DNA from: Prostheceraeus crozeri | Lineage: Eukaryota > Platyhelminthes > Polycladida > Euryleptidae | Direction of reading: 5' to 3' | Assembly: GCA_907163375.1 (NCBI GenBank) | Contig: CAJQUW010003035.1 | Span: 238,470-302,469, forward strand | Length of the DNA: 64,000 nt | Shown here: positions 59,212 to 64,000 of the stretch, in pieces | How the letters are laid out: each line of letters begins with the position of its first letter | How positions within the stretch are numbered: position 1 is the first letter of the stretch | Notes under the pieces: model-generated | The model's input: only the letters and a program-made list of their open reading frames with translations | Database searches by the model: none | What the model was told of the DNA's origin: nothing | Translations under genes and position numbers: made by a program

Positions 59212-59400
59212 TGACGTCACGTTGAAGGCAGCTGTCATCTCAATGAAGATGTCGTCTTTGTGTTGGTGTGCGCCGCCGATGTATATACATGTACATACGC
59301 GGACAGGAGTGTTTACAGCGATTTCACCAAGCGAGTACACAAACGTCGTCCATCGATACACTGCGCGCATTCAACACCGATTCCATCAAATTTGGTAAGT
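59212..59400 (+). promoter_or_regulatory. Candidate promoter and first exon (CRE, TATA-like, splice donor)
   Basis: CpG-rich island in AT-rich surroundings: consensus CRE TGACGTCA at 59212-59219, TATA-like GTATATAC at 59281-59288, then GC-rich sequence ending at a consensus donor GTAAGT (59395-59400). The 112-codon frame 59060-59398 stops at that donor and has no domain. Read as a possible transcription start with the gene body beyond; no downstream exon was identified. Confidence 0.3.
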
Positions 59401-59624
59401 TTTGGAGGTTTCGGGGGGCTGTGCAGGAGTTGTACAGGTGATTCTCAACGCTCTGTATGATCGTCTATGTTCATGGCCCGAAGCTTCTGATAGAAGACCT
59501 TCCACATTCACGTTACGTGAAAAGGAGAGATGCACTGCAATCTAAAAATTGATTTCAATGTTTAAGGTATCTATGTATGAGACATAGCAAGCATAGTTGT
59601 TATCGGTTACGTGAGAATTACAGT

Positions 59625-61021
59625 CAGGGGCGTGCATACGCGATATTTGTATGGGGGGTATGGACAATGAAATAGACCGAATTAGTAGAAAAATTGACCG
59701 ATTTTTGACGAGGCTGTACACTCTCATACACACACGATACCAGTGGCACAATCAGGTTCTTGATAGAAATTATGAATCCTGTTAGATAGGCTGCGTCATA
59801 AAAATGTATTGTTACTAGGCTAAGTCAAGACATACCGGTAGCAAGTGTGTACTGAAATTAATCAATTTTCAATCTATTGATACCCAAAGACATAACCCTG
59901 ATTAGTATAGACCCGTTTGTTTTCATGCATAGAATGCTTTTACTCATACAATATAACTCAGAAAGAAAACGTAAAAAGTAATAAATTCAGAAAATTTGTA
60001 GCGATGAAAGGCACATGCAACTTCATCCGATTTCTTCCGAGGAGACCTAATGCAGCCGTAGGAAATGATCTCCGTGCACCTGACATGTGGCATCTACAAG
60101 AAATTTGAAGAGAATGCGGATTCATGAGATTTGTATGAGAGCTCATGAGATTATTATAAGTCTCTTGATATTCTCACAAGAAAATATTCAACTCATGATT
60201 TTCTCATGATGCGTTGATCGCGTTCATGAGAAAATCATGAGCATTTATGAGGTCTTCGTGAAAATTAGCTTATAAGTAGTAAGTTATGCATGCTAGCCGC
60301 GAAAGGAAATAACCATAAGAAACTTATTCAATCGATCAGGATCTTCAAGGTTAGTCTATAAAAGATAAAAATAAAAAATATAGGATATATCATGGCGATG
60401 TGCAACAGCATTTCGAAATGATGCATATGTAATTTGACTTTACAACTATCATTACTATGCAAGATGTTGAAAATAGACATATATACAATCATAGTTAAAC
60501 GTAAGATCATGATAAGTAGTGGTCTATTTTTGCGAATACTGAAAATATAATATAATAAATAAGTATAATAAAAAAATAATAATATAATATAATAAATTAT
60601 AGACATGTCGTGGGAATGCTTAGGGGCAAAGTGGCTAGGCCAAGAAAGCTTCAATAACTATATGCGAGAAAAATAAATTCAGAAGTATGAAAAAACAATT
60701 GTTAATTTATTAATGAGATTTTCATGAGAAAGCTCATGAAATTTGATAAGATATTTCATGCGAAAACGTTCCTAATCCGCATTAAATTTCATGAGATATA
60801 TATGAGCAAAAATCTCATAAATAATCATGAGGAATTTTCGTGAGGGTGCACCGCACAACTCTGTTTCGAGCAGCTATTATGATCATGGACTAATGCTTAA
60901 AACCGTGGTGTAATATGCAGGTGTCCATGTTCCGTTTTCGAGACCGACTTATTTTCCTGAAGACCGGGCGTGTGTGTGTGGGTTGCTCATCACCCCACAC
61001 CCCTCTTAATTTCTGCCCCTG
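59625..61021. mobile_element. hAT-like element, 1397 bp, containing a CCCTCACG copy
   Basis: TIR CAGGGGCG and inverse GCCCCTG. 8-bp flanks ATTACAGT (59617-59624) and ATTGCAGT (61022-61029) differ at one base. No transposase; about half its length is the nested 60098-60847 element. Confidence 0.75.
60098..60847. mobile_element. TIR element family 'CCCTCACG', copy 3, left end diverged
   Basis: Same orientation as copy 1; right end AATTTTCGTGAGGG intact, left end partly deleted. TCATGAGA words throughout both subterminal parts. Nested in the hAT-like element. Confidence 0.75.
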
Positions 61022-61029
61022 ATTGCAGT

Positions 61030-62197
61030 GTGTTGTGAATCTGAACAGAAAGTAGGCACTCTATGAGCCCACAAGGGTAGAAAACGTAGAAATGTGGGGC
61101 ACTGTAAATCGCTAAATGCGGAAATTAGCTAGCAATTGATAGTAACCTCCAGTGTGATTGCTTGATTAACGGAAGCATACGAAAAAATAGTTTGGTATTC
61201 GTCATTCATATGCGTTTGGTAGTGAGCGAGTGCAATTATTCGGCATTAACAATCTGTAAATTTCATTTAATGTTCTTAATAAACACAAATATAATTAATC
61301 TAATGCTTGGTGAATCGTAACCGCGATATCCGATTTCATTATCGTCATTGTCCATTATAAAGTCTCTCATGAAGTTGATGGTTTTATCTTGAATCAAAGA
61401 AAGTTTTAATGATTCTCACTACTATCAACATAGATATTTCAGGATGAATGATCTTCAGTACTATAGACATGCATGTGCTATAGCGCAAAAATCATCATTA
61501 TAATAAGTATTTTCTTGCCTCGCTTTCAAGAAGCGATGTACATGACAAACAAGAAAAGAGGAATAGGGCCTACATAGGTTTGGTTATGCTGCGTTATTAG
61601 GCTTGTTATTTCATGGAGCTTTGGTCGGTTACAATTAGAAGAAATACGGCAAATATTTCGAATCATTCATTAAGAGAAATGTTGAAATGAATTGAAAATT
61701 CAATGAGCTTCACTGTGAGGATAATTTAATAATTGATGTTATTTATAAATCACATCTCCCTCATGCTTTCATTATTACGTTTTCATTGAACACGATTGTG
61801 CAGCTATTCTATTGCTGTTCAGCCACTTTTGTGATTAGAATTTCATCCAAACCAGGAAAAAAATGAAAGTTAGAAGTTTCTTCGGAAATGGTAATTTGTC
61901 GTGGGAATTAATCTTTTATTGTGTAAACCAGAAGACAGTGATATTAAGACAAAGGCAAAGCGATGACGTTGAGATATGTATCCTTAGTGAAATAATATCA
62001 CATCAGATCTGACACAATAGATCGGTACCTGAATCATTTCAAACCAAGTTTATGAATGAAGATAGCACCAGACGATTAAGGCTCATTATTTGAAAGGTAA
62101 TGAATGCATTGTTACTGAACCTAAAATCTATGACATCAAAAATCTAAGATTTCGATCTGTAAAAGACTCAAATCTATGATAATTTTCTACTTATAGT
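61030..62197. other. No gene recognised
   Basis: AT-rich, nothing supported. Confidence 0.4.
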
Positions 62198-62910
62198 CCG
62201 GCAATCAGCACGAGTTTCTGCAGGGAGCGAGGCCGAAAGTGAGACTTTCACAGAATGATGCCCACCCTATGCCTACTACGAATCTGCACGTCTGCCGAGT
62301 TCTAGTGAGTTCCTCTTCTTGTCAGACAGGATCAAAGAAAACACATGTAAATCCAATGGGACGCAGATTGCGGTTTTTGGCTAAAATGAAATTTTGGATG
62401 TTTTCTCTGATTAAACGAAAAGTACTAAGCCAAGAGTTATAATTTTTGGCATGGAATGTCTTCAGGTCATTTCATTTCATCTTCATGCACCCCTGTCTAT
62501 AAAGCTAAACACATTTAGATTGGGCGAGCATCTTAATGTCGGTAAACACAAACATTTTGAGCAACTTTATCCACTTTCAACCACATTCTCACGTACATAG
62601 CTGATTAAATGCACCATAAAAGCACAGACACATCATAGGAAATGACCTGAAGACATTCCATGTCAAAAATTATGACTCTGGGCTTAGTACTTTTTGTTTA
62701 ATCAGAGAAAACATGCAAAATTTCATTTTAGCCAAAAACTGCAATCTGCGTCCCATTGGATTTACATGTGTTTTTCTTTGATCCTGTCTGACAAGAAGAG
62801 GAACTCACTAGAACTCGGGAGACGTACAGATTCGTAGTAGGCATAGGGTGTACATCATTCTGTGAAAGTCTCACTTTCGGCCTCGTTCCTGCAGAAACTC
62901 GTGCTGCCGG
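62198..62910. mobile_element. Foldback element with about 275-bp inverted arms
   Basis: Arms 62198-62473 and 62639-62910 are inverted copies, spacer 165 bp. The outer ends are the 76-bp unit arrayed at 54658-55400 (CACGAGTTTCTGCAGG, GACTTTCACAGAATGATG). Beyond the right arm, 62911-63055 holds further diverged units. No protein. Confidence 0.8.
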
Positions 62911-63198
62911 ATGAGGATGAACATCTTGCTGTAAAGTCGCTGGCTCGCCTCGTTCCGGCAATACTATCGTGCTGCCTTCCGAATATGGATTGTACATCAT
63001 TCTGTGATGCTCTTGTCGGGCCTCGTTTGGCTGCCGGACTATTAGCCCATGCAGCTCAGTAAAGCAGGTCAAGCTTGAGATATCCACGAGTTGAAACAAG
63101 GTCTGCCGTTGATGAATTTGTAGACTGCAAACACAACTATATTTATTCTCAAATTCATCCTTTATTAAAAGTCAAAATAAGACAAATGAAAAAGTTAA

Positions 63199-63233
63199 CA
63201 CCCGAACGTTTTCGCCGATTCTTCTAAAGGGTG
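63199..63233 (-). ncRNA. Weak hammerhead-like retroelement tail motif
   Basis: On the minus strand CACCC and GGGTG pair around GAAA and the palindrome AACGTT followed by C, the usual arrangement of stem III and C17. The first core segment is TAGAAGA (two changes from CUGANGA) and stem II is almost absent. Kept as a probable fossil of the motif rather than a working ribozyme. Confidence 0.25.
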
Positions 63234-63689
63234 GACAACGGTTAACTGACAATAATAATTTAATGCAATCGACACTGACACAGCGAAATGGCAACATATC
63301 TAACGAATCTAACATAGATATCTACCAAGGTAAAGCGAGAGAGAGAATGAATGTCTCCAAAATGCTTAGAAGAATAACAGAATCAGAATGAGCCAGCACA
63401 AAAAAATGACTGAGTGGAGGAACAGACTTGTCATAGAGGTTGCAGGACATAACATGCCTGGTAGCAGCACTATCTGGTAAGGACTTTGAGCGAGGACGAA
63501 AACCACAAGAGTAGATCCATGCAGGCAGATGGTCGGACACTCTGGCAGACAAAGCACGGTGAGCTGCATCCAAAACCACAAGTATCAAACAAAAAGCGAC
63601 AGTGGGCCTCCAAAGAACAATCAGAACATATTCTGCGGGCTCTATCAAATTAGCGGACTCCGCTTCACATGTAAATGACAAGCTTCCAT

Positions 63690-64000
63690 GAACTGAATTT
63701 CAGATGTCCAGGAAGTTTCTCAACTTTTTCTCATCAGAAAAACTGCAAAAATGTCATCGACATTTTGGTAACAGTGGAGCATCTGCTGCCCGGAAACAAT
63801 CACACAAATTGTAGGTTTCTAAACCGTCTTCACTCATGCTTCGATGTATTACAAGAGAAGATTCGTTCGATGTTTATTTGACAGACCTGTTCTGTTCTTT
63901 GGAGGCCGAGTGTCGTTTTGTGTCAGATACTTTGCAGGCTAACGGCTATCCTGAGCAGTTCATATTGAAGTACTCTACTGCAAAAAAGCAGGGATGCGGA
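63690..64000 (+). pseudogene. Penelope-type RT end, degraded, runs off the window
   Basis: Recognisable pieces are KFLNFFSSEKLQ (start of the thumb), YKRRFVRCLF and CSLEAECRFVSDTLQANGYPEQ, the NGYP motif between RT and endonuclease in these elements. The pieces lie in more than one frame, so it is a relic. A 60-bp stretch around CTTTGGAGGCC (63890-63950) recurs inverted at 63560-63625, so at least two relics overlap here. The nuclease part, if any, is outside the window. Confidence 0.5.

Noticed and set aside
59060-59398. 112-codon frame as a protein
   Set aside because: No domain; it overlaps a comparable frame on the other strand and ends exactly at the putative donor; treated only as candidate promoter/exon.

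Overview
The window looks like AT-rich nuclear DNA from an animal, most likely a marine invertebrate. I infer this from an intronless rhodopsin-class receptor gene, Tc1/mariner, hAT, PIF/Harbinger-like and piggyBac-like DNA transposons, GIY-YIG (Penelope-type) and LINE retroelement remnants, a tRNA-derived SINE and many microsatellites. Operons, ribosome binding sites and other prokaryotic gene organisation are absent. The species cannot be fixed from the sequence. Only one host gene is well supported: a class A GPCR on the minus strand (16859-17782). Almost all other recognisable content is repetitive.

Layout. 1-16 kb: a GIY-YIG retroelement tail, a 1.6 kb element with long terminal inverted repeats (TIRs), copies of two hAT-like MITE families (called A and B here), a Harbinger-like MITE, a TA-flanked element, a 1.3 kb foldback, Tc1 copy 1 and a tRNA-headed SINE. 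16.5-18.5 kb: the GPCR, with a family B MITE just downstream and a tandemly duplicated TATA-bearing segment upstream. 19.5-23.3 kb: two arrays of a tRNA-like 79-bp unit, one of them enclosed in 92-bp inverted arms. 25-31.3 kb: a hAT-like element, a C-rich tract followed by 541 bases with a single C on the + strand, then a dense cluster of family A MITEs in which one copy has jumped into another. 33.4-35.1 kb: Tc1 copy 2. 37.5-38.3 kb: a Penelope-type C-terminal region. 39-45 kb: TIR elements, including a hAT-like insertion inside the terminal repeat of a TA-flanked element, and piggyBac-like MITEs. 45.7-52 kb: CT/GA microsatellites tied to LINE 3' tails, and a LINE remnant. 53-55.4 kb: tandem arrays. 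56-61 kb: more TIR elements. 62-64 kb: a foldback and Penelope-type fragments.

The most interesting signal is a set of hammerhead-ribozyme-like folds: 5566-5610 on the minus strand, 48901-48942, and 14801-14842. The last lies directly behind a tRNA-like pol III promoter. Other notable structures are the tRNA-like 79-mer arrays, the self-nested hAT MITE with a perfect 8-bp target duplication, and the nearly C-free tract, which may be an assembly artefact. All coordinates and repeat comparisons were made by eye; no alignment or database search was run.
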